Below, piece by piece: positions 52,280 to 64,000 of a stretch of 64,000 bases of DNA (position 1 is its first letter; every line of letters begins with the position of its first letter). The position numbers were made by a program, and so were the translations under genes. Source of the DNA: Bombus terrestris (taxonomy: Eukaryota; Arthropoda; Insecta; Hymenoptera; Apidae); assembly GCF_910591885.1 (NCBI RefSeq), contig NW_025963554.1, positions 1 to 64,000 of the forward strand, written 5' to 3'. Below the pieces are notes generated by a model. The model made no database searches and was not told where the DNA came from. It was given only the letters and a program-made list of their open reading frames with translations.

Positions 52280-53540
52280 AACGTTACACGTTGAATAGTA
52301 ATAGTATATAACGTTATACGATATAGCGTAATGGTATATAACGTTATACGTTATAACGTAGTGCTATATAACGTTACACGATGTATAGTAATAGTATACA
52401 ATGTTATACGGTATATAGTAAAATTATGTAACGTCATACGTTATAACGTAGTACTATATAACGTTGTACGTTATAACGTAATACTATATAACGTTATACG
52501 TTATAACGAAATACTATATAACGTTATACGTAATAACGTATTGCAATATAACGTTATACGTTGTAGAGTGATAGTATATAATGTTACACGGTATATAGTA
52601 ATATTATGTAACGTCATACGTTATAACGTAGTGCTGTATATCATTACACGTTGTATAGTAATAGTACACAATGTTATTCGGTATATAGTAATATTATGTA
52701 ACGTCATACGTTATAACGTAGTGCTGTGTATCATTACACGTTGTATAGTAATAGTACACAATGTTATCCGGTATATAGTAATATTATGTATCGTCATACG
52801 TTATAACGTAGTGCTATATATCATTACACGTTGTATATACATATTATACAATGTTATATGGTATATAGTAATATTATGTAACATCATACGTTATAAGGTA
52901 ATAGTATACAACGTCATACGTTATAACGTAGTGCTATATATCATTACACGTTGTATAGTAATATTATACAATGTTATACGGTATATAGTAATGTTATGTA
53001 ACGTCATACGTTATAAGGTAATAGTATACAACGTCATACGTCATAACGTAATGCAAAATAACGTTATGCGTTGTATAGTGATAGTATATAATGTTACACG
53101 GTGTATAGTAATATTATGTAACGTCATACGTTATAACGTAATGCAATAAAACGTTACACGTTGTATAGTTAGAGTGTATAACGTTATAACTATTAATATA
53201 CAACATTACTATAACTACACGTTGTATAGTAATAGTATATAACGTTATACGTTACAGCGTAATGGTATATAACGTTATACGTTATAACGTAGTGCTATAT
53301 AACGTTACACGTTGTATGGTAATAATATACAATGTTATACGGTATATAGTAATATTATGTAACGTCATACGTTATAAGGTAATAGTATATAACGTCATAC
53401 GTTATAACGTAATGCAATATAACGTTATACGTTGTATAGTGATAGTATATAATGTTATCCGTTATATAGTAATATTATGTAACGTCATACGTTATAAGGT
53501 AATAGTATACAACGTCATACGTCATAACGTAATGCAATAA
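52280..53540. repeat. 1261-bp tandem repeat, copy 2 (third copy begins)
   Basis: Directly follows copy 1. A third, partial copy runs to about 53670, where GTTGTATAGTAAAA replaces GGTATATAGTAAAA. Confidence 0.85.
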
Positions 53541-56500
53541 AACGTTACACGTTGAATAGTAATAGTATATAACGTTATACGATATAGCGTAATGGTATAT
53601 AACGTTATACGTTATAACGTAGTGCTATATAACGTTACACGATGTATAGTAATAGTATACAATGTTATACGTTGTATAGTAAAATTATGTAACGTCATAC
53701 GTTATAACGTAGTACTATATAACGTCATTCGTTATAACGAAGTACTATATAACGTTATACGTTATGACGAAATACTATATAACGTTATACGTTATAACGT
53801 AATAGTCTATAACGTCATACGTTATAACGTAGTGCTATATATCGTTACACGTTGTATAGTCATAGCATACAATGTTATACGGTATATAGTAATATTATGT
53901 AACGTCATACGTTATAACGTAGTACTATATATCATTACACGTTGTATAGTAATAGTATACAATGTTATACGGTATATAGTAATATTATGTAACGTCATAC
54001 GTTATAATGTAATAGTATATAACGTCATACGTTATAACGTAATGCAATAAAACGTTACACGTTGTATACTAATAGTATATAATGTTATACGGTATATAGT
54101 AATATTATGTAACGTCATACGTTATAACGTAATGCAATAAAACGTTACACGTTGTATACTAATAGTATATAATGTTATACGTCATAGCGTAATGGTATAT
54201 AACGTTAGACGTTATAGCGTAATGGTATATAACGTTATACGTCAAAACGTAGTGCTATATAACGTTACACGTTGTATAGTAATAGTATACAATCTTATAC
54301 GGTATATAGTAAAATTATGTAACGTCATACGTTATAACGTAGTACTATATAACGTTGTACGTTATAACGTAATACTATATAACGTTACACGTTGTATAGT
54401 AAAATTATGTAACGTCATACGTTATAACGTAGTACTAAATAACGTCATTCGTTATAACGAAGTACTATATAACGTTATACGTTCTGACGAAATACTATAT
54501 AACGTTATACGTTATAACGTAATAGTCTATAACGTCATACGTTATAACGTAGTGCTATATATCGTTACACGTTGTATAGTAATAGCATACAATGTTATAC
54601 GGTATATAGTAATATTATGTAACGTCATAAGTTATAAGGTAATAGTATATAACGTCATACGTTATAACGTAATGCAATAAAACGTTACACGTTGTACACT
54701 AATAGTATATAATGTTATACGTTATAGCGTAATGGTATATAACGTTATACGTTATAGCGTAATGGTATATAACGTTATACGTTATAACGTAGTGCTATAT
54801 AACGTTACACGTTGTATAGTAATAATATACAATGTTATACGGTATATAGTAATATTATGTAACGTCATAAGTTATAAGGTAATAGTATATAACGTCATAC
54901 GTTATAACGTAATGCAATAAAACGTTACACGTTGTACACTAATAGTATATAATGTTATACGTTATAGCGTAATGGTATATAACGTTATACGTTATAGCGT
55001 AATGGTATATAACGTTATATGTTATAACGTAGTGCTATATATCATTACACGTTGTATATATATATTATACAATGTTATACGGTATATAGTAATATTATGT
55101 AACATCATACGTTATAAGGTAATAGTATACAACGTCATACGTTATAACGTAGTGCTATATAACGTTACACGTTGTATAGTAATAATATACAATGTTATAC
55201 GGTATATAGTAAAATTATGTAACGTCATACGTTATAAAGTAGTACTATATAACGTTGTACGTTATAACGTAATACTCTATAACGTTATACGTTATAACGA
55301 AATACTATAAAACGTTATACGTAATAACGTATTGCAATATAACGTTATACGTTGTAGAGTGATAGTATATAATGTTACACGGTATATAGTAATATTATGT
55401 AACGTCATACGTTATAACGTAGTGCTGTATATCATTACACGTTGTATAGTAATAGTACACAATGTTATCCGGTATATAGTAATATTATGTAACGTCATAC
55501 GTTATAACGTAGTGCTGTATATCATTACACGTTGTATAGTAATAGTACACAATGTTATCCGGTATATAGTAATATTATGTAACGTCATACGTTATAACGT
55601 AGTGCTATATATCATTACACGTTGTATATATATATTATACAATGTTATACGGTATATAGTAATATTATGTAACATCATACGTTATAAGGTAATAGTATAC
55701 AACGTCATACGTTATAACGTAGTGCTATATATCATTACACGTTGTATAGTAATATTACACAATGTTACACGGTATATAGTAATATTATGTAATGTCATAC
55801 GTTATAACGTAGTGCTGTATATCATTACACGTTGTATAGTAATAGTATATAACGTTATAACTATTACTATACAACGTTACTATAACTACACGTTGTATAG
55901 TAATAGTATGTAACGTAATACGTTATAACGTAGTGCTATATAACGTTACACGTTGAATAGTAATAGTATATAACGTTATACGATATAGCGTAATGGTATA
56001 TAACGTTATACGTCAAAACGTAGTGCTATATAACGTTACACGTTGTATAGTAATAGTATACAATCTTATACGGTATATAGTAAAATTATGTAACGTCATA
56101 CGTTATAACGTAGTACTATATAACGTTGTACGTTATAACGTAATACTATATAACGTTACACGTTGTATAGTAAAATTATGTAACGTCATACGTTATAACT
56201 TAGTACTAAATAACGTCATTCGTTATAACGAAGTACTATATAACGTTATACGTTATGACGAAATACTATATAACGTTATATCTTATAACGTAATAGTATA
56301 TAACGTCATACGTTATAACCTAATGCAATATAACGTTACACGTTGTATAGTGATAGTATATAATGTTATACGGTATATAGTAAAATTATGTAACGTCATA
56401 CGTTATAACGTAGTACTATATAACGTCATTCGTTATAGCGAAGTACTATATAACGTTATACGTTATGACGAAATACTATATAACGTTATACGTTATAACG

Positions 56501-59500
56501 TAATAGTCTATAACGTCATACGTTATAACGTAGTGCTATATATCGTTACACGTTGTATAGTAATAGTATACAATGTTATACGGTATATAGTAATATTATG
56601 TAACGTCATACGTTATAAGGTAATAGTATATAACGTCATACGTTATAACGTAATGCAATAAAACGTTACACGTTGTATACTAATAGTATATAATGTTATA
56701 CGGTATATAGTAATATTATGTAACGTCATACGTTATAACGTAATGCAATAAAACGTTACACGTTGTATACTAATAGTATATAATGTTATACGTTATAGCG
56801 TAATGGTATATAACGTTATACGTTATAGCGTAATGGTATATAACGTTATATGTTATAACGTAGTGCTATATAACGTTACACGTTGTATAGTAGTAGTATA
56901 TAACGTTATACGTTATAGCGTAATGGTATATAACGTTATACGTCAAAACGTAGTGCTATATAACGTTACACGTTGTATAGTAATAATATACAATGTTATA
57001 CGGTATATAGTAATATTATGTAACGTCATACGTTATAAGGTAATAGTATATAACGTCATACGTTATAACCTAATGCAATATAACGTTATACGTTGTATAA
57101 TGATAGTATATAACGTTACACGTTATATAGTAATATTATGTAACGTCATACGTTATAACGTAGTGCTGTATATCATTACACGTTGTATAGTAATAGTACA
57201 CAATGTTATCCGGTATATAATAATATTATGTAACGTCATACGTTATAAGGTAATAGTATACAACGTCATACGTCATAACGTAATGCAATATAACGTTATA
57301 CGTTGTATAGTGATAGTATATAATGTTACACGGTGTATAATAATATTATGTATCGTCATACGTTATAACGTAGTGCTGTATATCATTACACGTTGTATAG
57401 TAATAGTATACAATGTTATACGGTATATAGTAATATTATGTAACGTCATACGTTATAAGGTAATAGTATATAGCGTCATACGTTATAACGTAATGCAATA
57501 TAACGTTATACGTTGTATAGTGATAGTATATAGTGTTACACGGTATATAGTAATATTATGTAACGTCATACGTTATAACGTAGTGCTGTATAGCATTACA
57601 CGTTGTATAGTAATAGTACACAATGTTATCCGGTATATAGTAATATTATGTAACGTCATACGTTATAAGGTAATAGTATACAACGTCATACGTCATAACG
57701 TAATGCAATATAACGTTGCACGTTGTATAGTAATAGTATATAGCGTTATACGTTATAGCGTAGTGGTATACAACGTTATACGTTATAGCGTAATGCAATA
57801 AAACGTTACACGTTGAATAGTAATAGTATATAACGTTATACGATATAGCGTAATTGTATATAACGTTATACGTTATAACGTAGTGCTATATAACGTTACA
57901 CGATGTATAGTAATAGTATACAATGTTATACGTTGTATAGTAAAATTATGTAACGTCATACGATATAACGTAGTACTATATAACGTCATTCGTTATAACG
58001 AAGTACTATATAACGTTATACGTTATGACGAAATACTATATAACGTTGTACGTTATAACGTAATACTATATAACGTTACACGTTGTATAGTAAAATTATG
58101 TAACGTCATACGTTATAACGTAGTACTAAATAACGTCATTCGTTATAACGAAGTACTATATAACGTTATACGTTATGACGAAATACTATATAACGTTATA
58201 CGTTATAACGTAATAGTCTATAACGTCATACGTTATAACGTAGTGCTATATATCGTTACACGTTGTATAGTAATAGCATACAATGTTATACGGTATATAG
58301 TAATATTATGTAACGTCATAAGTTATAAGGTAATAGTATATAACGTCATACGTTATAACGTAATGCAATAAAACGTTACACGTTGTACACTAATAGTATA
58401 TAATGTTATACGTTATAGCGTAATGGTATATAACGTTATACGTTATAGCGTAATGGTATATAACGTTATATGTTATAACGTAGTGCTATATAACGTTACA
58501 CGTTGTATAGTAATAGTATATAACGTTATACGTTATAGCGTAATGGTATATAACGTTATACGTTATAACGTAGTGCTATATAACGTTACACGTTGTATAG
58601 TAATAATATACAATGTTATACGGTATATAGTAATATTATGTAACGTCATACGTTATAAGGTAATAGTATATAACGTCATACGTTATAACCTAATGCAATA
58701 TAACGTTATACGTTGTATAGTGATAGTATATAATGTTACACGGTATATAGTAATATTATGTAACGTCATACGTTATAACGTAGTGCTATATATCATTACA
58801 CGTTGTACAGTAATATTATACAATGTTATACGGTATATAGTAATATTATGAAACGTCATACGTTATAAGGTAATAGTATACAACGTCATACGTCATAACG
58901 TAATGCAATATAACGTTATACGTTGTATAGTGATAGTATATAATGTTACACGGTATATAGTAATATTATGTAACGTCATACGTTATAACGTAATGCAATA
59001 AAACGTTACACGTTGTATACTAATAATATATAATGTTATACGTTATAGCGTAATGGTATATAACGTTATACGTTATAACGTAGTGCTTTATAACATTGCA
59101 CGTTGTATAGTAATAGTATACAATATTATACGGTATATAGTAAAATTATGTAACGTCATACGTTATAACGTAGTACTACATAACGTTGTACGTTATAACG
59201 TAATACTATATAACGTTATACGTTATAACGAAATACTATATAACGTTATACGTTATAACGTAATGCAATATAACGTTATACGTTGTATAGTGATAGTATA
59301 TAATGTTACACGGTATATAGTAATATTATGTAACGTCATACGTTATAACGTAGTGCTGTATATCATTACACGTTGTATAGTAATAGTACACAATGTTATC
59401 CGGTATATAGTAATATTATGTAACGTCATACGTTATAACGTAGTGCTATATATCATTAGACGTTGTATAGTAATAGTACACAATGTTATCCGGTATATAG

Positions 59501-59529
59501 TAATATTATGTAACGTCATACGTTATAGC

Positions 59530-61032
59530 GTAGTGCTATATATCATTACACGTTGTATAGTAATATTATACAATGTTATACGGTATATAGTAATATTATC
59601 AAACGTCATACGTTATAAGGTAATAGTATATAACGTCATACGTTATAACGTAATGCAATATAACGTTATACGTTGTATAGTGATAGTATATAATGTTACA
59701 CGGTATATAGTAATATTATGTAACGTCATACGTTATAACGTAGTGCTGTATATCATTACACGTTGTATAGTAATAGTATACAATGTTATACGGTATATAG
59801 TAATATTATGTAACGTCATACGTTATAAGGTAATAGTTTATAACGTCATACGTTATAACGTAATGCAACATAACGTTATACGTTGTATAGTGATAGTGTA
59901 TAATGTTACACGGTATATAGTAATATTATGTAACGTCATACGTTATAACGTAGTGCTGTATAGCATTACACGTTGTATAGTAATAGTACACAATGTTATC
60001 CGGCATATAGTAATATTATGTAACGTCATACGTTATAACGTAGTGCTATATATCATTACACGTTGTATAGTAATAGTACACAATGTTATCTGGTATATAG
60101 TAATATTATGTAACGTCATACGTTATAAGGTAATAGTATACAACGTCATACGTTATAACGTAGTGCTATATATCATTACACGTTGTATAGTAATATTATA
60201 CAATGTTATACGGTATATAGTAATATTATGAAACGTCATACGTTATAAGGTAATAGTATACAACGTCATACGTCATAACGTAATGCAATATAACGTTATA
60301 CGTTGTATAGTGATAGTATATAATGTTACACGGTATATAGTAATATTATGTAACGTCATACGTTATAACGTAATGCAATAAAACGTTACACGTTGTATAC
60401 TAATAGTATATAATGTTATACGCTATAGCGTAATGGTATATAACGTTATACGTTATAACGTAGTGCTTTATAACATTGCACGTTGTATAGTAATAGTATA
60501 CAATGCTATACGGTATATAGTAATATTATGTAACGTCATACGTTATAACGTAACGCAATAAAACGTTACACGTTGTATAGTAATAGTATATAACGTTACA
60601 ACTATTACTATACAACATTACTATAACTGCACGTTGTATAGTAATAGTATATAACGGTATACGTTATAGCGTAATGGTATATAACGTTATATGTTATAGC
60701 GTAATGGTATATAACGTTATACGTCAAAACGTAGTGCTACATAACGTTACACGTTGTATAGTAATATTATACAATGTTATACCTTATAGCGTAATGGTTT
60801 ATAACGTTATAGGTTATAACGTATTGCTATATAACGTTACACGTTGTATAGTAATAGTATATAACGTTATACGTTATAGCGTAATGGTATCCAACGTTAT
60901 ACGTTATAGCGTAATGCAATAAAACGTTTCACGTTGTATAGTAATAGTATAAAACGTTATACGTTATAGCGTAATGGTATACAACGTTATACGTTATAGC
61001 GTAATGCAATAAAACGTTACACGTTGTATAGT
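59530..61032. repeat. Satellite 2 block, copy 1 (2968-bp spacing)
   Basis: Matches 62498-64000 at a constant 2968-bp offset (60231/63199, 60573/63541, 60674/63642), including the rare TATTATCAAACG and the palindrome variant with core TATAACGTTACA. Confidence 0.85.
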
Positions 61033-61856
61033 AATAGTATATAACGCTATACGTTATAGCGTAATGGTATATAACGTTATACGTTATAACGTAGCGCTTT
61101 ATAACATTGCACGTTGTATAGTAATAGTATACAGTGTTATACGATATATAGTAAAATTATGTAACGTCATACGTTATAACGTAATGCAATAAAACGTTAC
61201 ACGTTGTATAGTAATAGTATATAACGTTATACGTTATAGCGTAATGGTTTATAACGTTATAGGTTATAACGTATTGCTATATAACGGTACACGTTGTATA
61301 GTAATAGTATATAACGTTATACGTTATAGCGTAATGGTATCCAACGTTATACGTTATAGCGTAATGCAATAAAACGTTACACGTTGTATAGTAATAGTAT
61401 ATAACGTTATAGCGTAATGGTATATAACGATATACGGCAAAACGTAGTGCTATATAACGTTACACGTTGTATAGTAATAGTATACAATGTTATACGGTAT
61501 ATAGTAAAATTATGTAACGTCATACGTTATAACGTAGTACTATATAACGTTGTACGTTATAACGTAATACTATATAACGTTACAGGTTGTATAGTAAAAT
61601 TATGTAATGTCATACGTTATATCGTAGTACTATATAACGTCATTCGTTATAACGAAGTACTATATAAAGTTATACGTTATGACGAAATACTATATAACGA
61701 TATACGTTATAACGTAATAGTCTATAACGTCATACGTTATAACGTAGTGCTGTATAGCATTACACGTTGTATAGTAATAGTACACAATGTTATACGGTAT
61801 ATAGTAATATTATGTAACGTCATACGTTATAGCGTAGTGCTATATATCATTACACG

Positions 61857-61878
61857 TTGTATATATATATATATTATA
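61857..61878. repeat. Expanded (TA)n variant of the monomer
   Basis: The recurring variant GTTGTATATATATATTATAC has grown here by extra TA steps. Shorter forms occur near 19361, 22905, 25211, 27875, 30168, 32832, 46024, 48628, 55063 and 55622. This points to local slippage inside one copy. Confidence 0.7.
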
Positions 61879-62497
61879 CAATGTTATACGGTATATAGTA
61901 ATATTATGTAACGTCATACGTTATAAGGTAATAGTATACAACGTCATACGTCATAACGTAATGCAATATAACGTTATACGTTGTATAGTGATAGTATATA
62001 ATGTTACACGGTATATAGTAATATTATATAACGTCATACGTTATAACTTAGTGCTATATATCATTACACGTTGTATAGTAATAGTACACAATGTTATCTG
62101 GTATATAGTAATATTATGTAACGTCATACGTTATAAGGTAATAGTATACAACGTCATACGTTATAACGTAGTGCTATATATCATTACACGTTGTATAGTA
62201 ATATTATACAATGTTATACGGTATATAGTAATATTATGAAACGTCATACGTTATATGGTAATAGCATACAACGTCATACGTCATAACGTAATGCAATATA
62301 ACGTTATACGTTGCATAGTGATAGTATATAATGTTACACGGTATATAGTAATATTATGTAACGTCATACGTTATAACGTAGTGCTATATATCATTACACG
62401 TTGTATAGTAATAGTACACAATGTTATCTGGTATATGGTAATATTATGTAACGTCATACGTTATAAGGTAATAGTATACAACGTCATACGTTATAAC

Positions 62498-64000
62498 GTA
62501 GTGCTATATATCATTACACGTTGTATAGTAATATTATACAATGTTATACGGTATATAGTAATATTATCAAACGTCATACGTTATAAGGTAATAGTATATA
62601 ACGTCATACGTTATAACGTAATGCAATATAACGTTATACGTTGTATAGTGATAGTATATAATGTTACACGGTATATAGTAATATTATGTAACGTCATACG
62701 TTATAACGTAGTGCTGTATATCATTACACGTTGTATAGTAATAGTATACAATGTTATACGGTATATAGTAATATTATGTAACGTCATACGTTATAAGGTA
62801 ATAGTTTATAACGTCATACGTTATAACGTAATGCAACATAACGTTATACGTTGTATAGTGATAGTGTATAATGTTACACGGTATATAGTAATATTATGTA
62901 ACGTCATACGTTATAACGTAGTGCTGTATAGCATTACACGTTGTATAGTAATAGTACACAATGTTATCCGGCATATAGTAATATTATGTAACGTCATACG
63001 TTATAACGTAGTGCTATATATCATTACACGTTGTATAGTAATAGTACACAATGTTATCTGGTATATAGTAATATTATGTAACGTCATACGTTATAAGGTA
63101 ATAGTATACAACGTCATACGTTATAACGTAGTGCTATATATCATTACACGTTGTATAGTAATATTATACAATGTTATACGGTATATAGTAATATTATGAA
63201 ACGTCATACGTTATAAGGTAATAGTATACAACGTCATACGTCATAACGTAATGCAATATAACGTTATACGTTGTATAGTGATAGTATATAATGTTACACG
63301 GTATATAGTAATATTATGTAACGTCATACGTTATAACGTAATGCAATAAAACGTTACACGTTGTATACTAATAGTATATAATGTTATACGCTATAGCGTA
63401 ATGGTATATAACGTTATACGTTATAACGTAGTGCTTTATAACATTGCACGTTGTATAGTAATAGTATACAATGCTATACGGTATATAGTAATATTATGTA
63501 ACGTCATACGTTATAACGTAACGCAGTAAAACGTTACACGTTGTATAGTAATAGTATATAACGTTACAACTATTACTATACAACATTACTATAACTGCAC
63601 GTTGTATAGTAATAGTATATAACGGTATACGTTATAGCGTAATGGTATATAACGTTATATGTTATAGCGTAATGGTATATAACGTTATACGTCAAAACGT
63701 AGTGCTACATAACGTTACACGTTGTATAGTAATAGTATACAATGTTATACCTTATAGCGTAATGGTTTATAACGTTATAGGTTATAACGTATTGCTATAT
63801 AACGTTACACGTTGTATAGTAATAGTATATAACGTTATACGTTATAGCGTAATGGTATCCAACGTTATACGTTATAGCGTAATGCAATAAAACGTTTCAC
63901 GTTGTATAGTAATAGTATAAAACGTTATACGTTATAGCGTAATGGTATACAACGTTATACGTTATAGCGTAATGCAATAAAACGTTACACGTTGTATAGT
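62498..64000. repeat. Satellite 2 block, copy 2 (2968-bp spacing), cut by window end
   Basis: Second copy of 59530-61032, still matching at the last base, so the repeat continues beyond the window. Confidence 0.85.

Larger units (their letters stand above)
17356..64000. repeat. Satellite 2, main array (30-bp monomer, about 1550 units)
   Basis: Continuous tandem array to the window end. The monomer is two related 15-bp halves, TATAACGTTATACGT and TATAACGTAATAGTA, identical at 11 of 15 positions, so it began as a 15-bp dimer. The halves are rich in dyad symmetry: TATAACGTTATA and CGTTATAACG are perfect palindromes. Unit variants (GTAATATTATGTAACGTC, GTTGTATAGTAATAG, AACGAAATACTATATAACG, AATGCAATAAAACG, TTGTATATATATATTATAC) are arranged in ordered higher-order blocks listed separately. 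Thirty bases equal ten codons, so one plus-strand frame stays open over long runs (up to 710 codons at 37438-39570) with a YNVIRYN-like repeat. Runs usually stop where CAATAA variants occur or where the inverted unit shifts phase. No gene is supported. Confidence 0.95.

Noticed and set aside
10186..63890. Dozens of 60-710-codon plus-strand frames with a YNVIRYN-like repeat
   Set aside because: They are explained by the 30-bp period lacking stops in one frame; ends coincide with CAATAA variants or palindrome phase shifts. No gene is supported.
17356..64000. CRISPR array
   Set aside because: The 30-bp repeats are contiguous with no unique spacers, and there are no cas genes; the context is eukaryotic satellite.

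Overview
The window is repeat-rich eukaryotic DNA. It is almost entirely tandem satellite, with one complete LTR retrotransposon inserted into it. I see no host protein-coding gene, rRNA, tRNA or CRISPR array. The retrotransposon has insect-like features: a Ty3/Gypsy pol order, 4-bp target duplication, and a primer-binding site matching animal tRNA-Leu. I therefore infer an arthropod, most likely insect, centromeric, pericentromeric or other heterochromatic region. The species cannot be told from the sequence.

Layout. Positions 1-10123 are satellite 1, a divergent array of about 66 units of roughly 152 bp with a higher-order 13-unit periodicity near the left end. A short AT-rich junction (10124-10140) leads into satellite 2, an AT-rich array with a 30-bp monomer that is itself a diverged dimer of a 15-bp unit. 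Satellite 2 occupies 10141-10668 and 17356-64000.

Between these two stretches lies the retrotransposon (10669-17355, 6687 bp). It has two 1004-bp LTRs that differ at four sites by my reading, TGTCGG/CCGACA LTR ends, an AGTA target duplication and one uninterrupted 1358-codon Gag-Pol frame. That frame carries two zinc knuckles, protease, reverse transcriptase, RNase H and integrase, all with their catalytic residues. The Gag-Pol ATG lies inside the 5' LTR, the PBS abuts the LTR and pairs with tRNA-Leu at an offset of 5 nt, and a 42-bp minisatellite sits between pol and the 3' LTR. The element looks young and potentially active.

The right-hand 46.6 kb of satellite 2 is built by layered duplication. 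There is a back-to-back 4957-bp duplication (23752-33665), a block of about 1.66 kb present four times between 35.7 and 48.0 kb, a 4194-bp-spaced duplication, a 1261-bp tandem duplication and a 2968-bp-spaced duplication reaching the window end. The main signal that simple tandem repetition does not explain is a 43-bp near-perfect palindrome. It recurs 29 times, always as the same inverted half-unit with the same flanks, and shifts the 30-bp phase by 1 bp each time. Long open frames in satellite 2 come from the 30-bp (10-codon) period and are not treated as genes.
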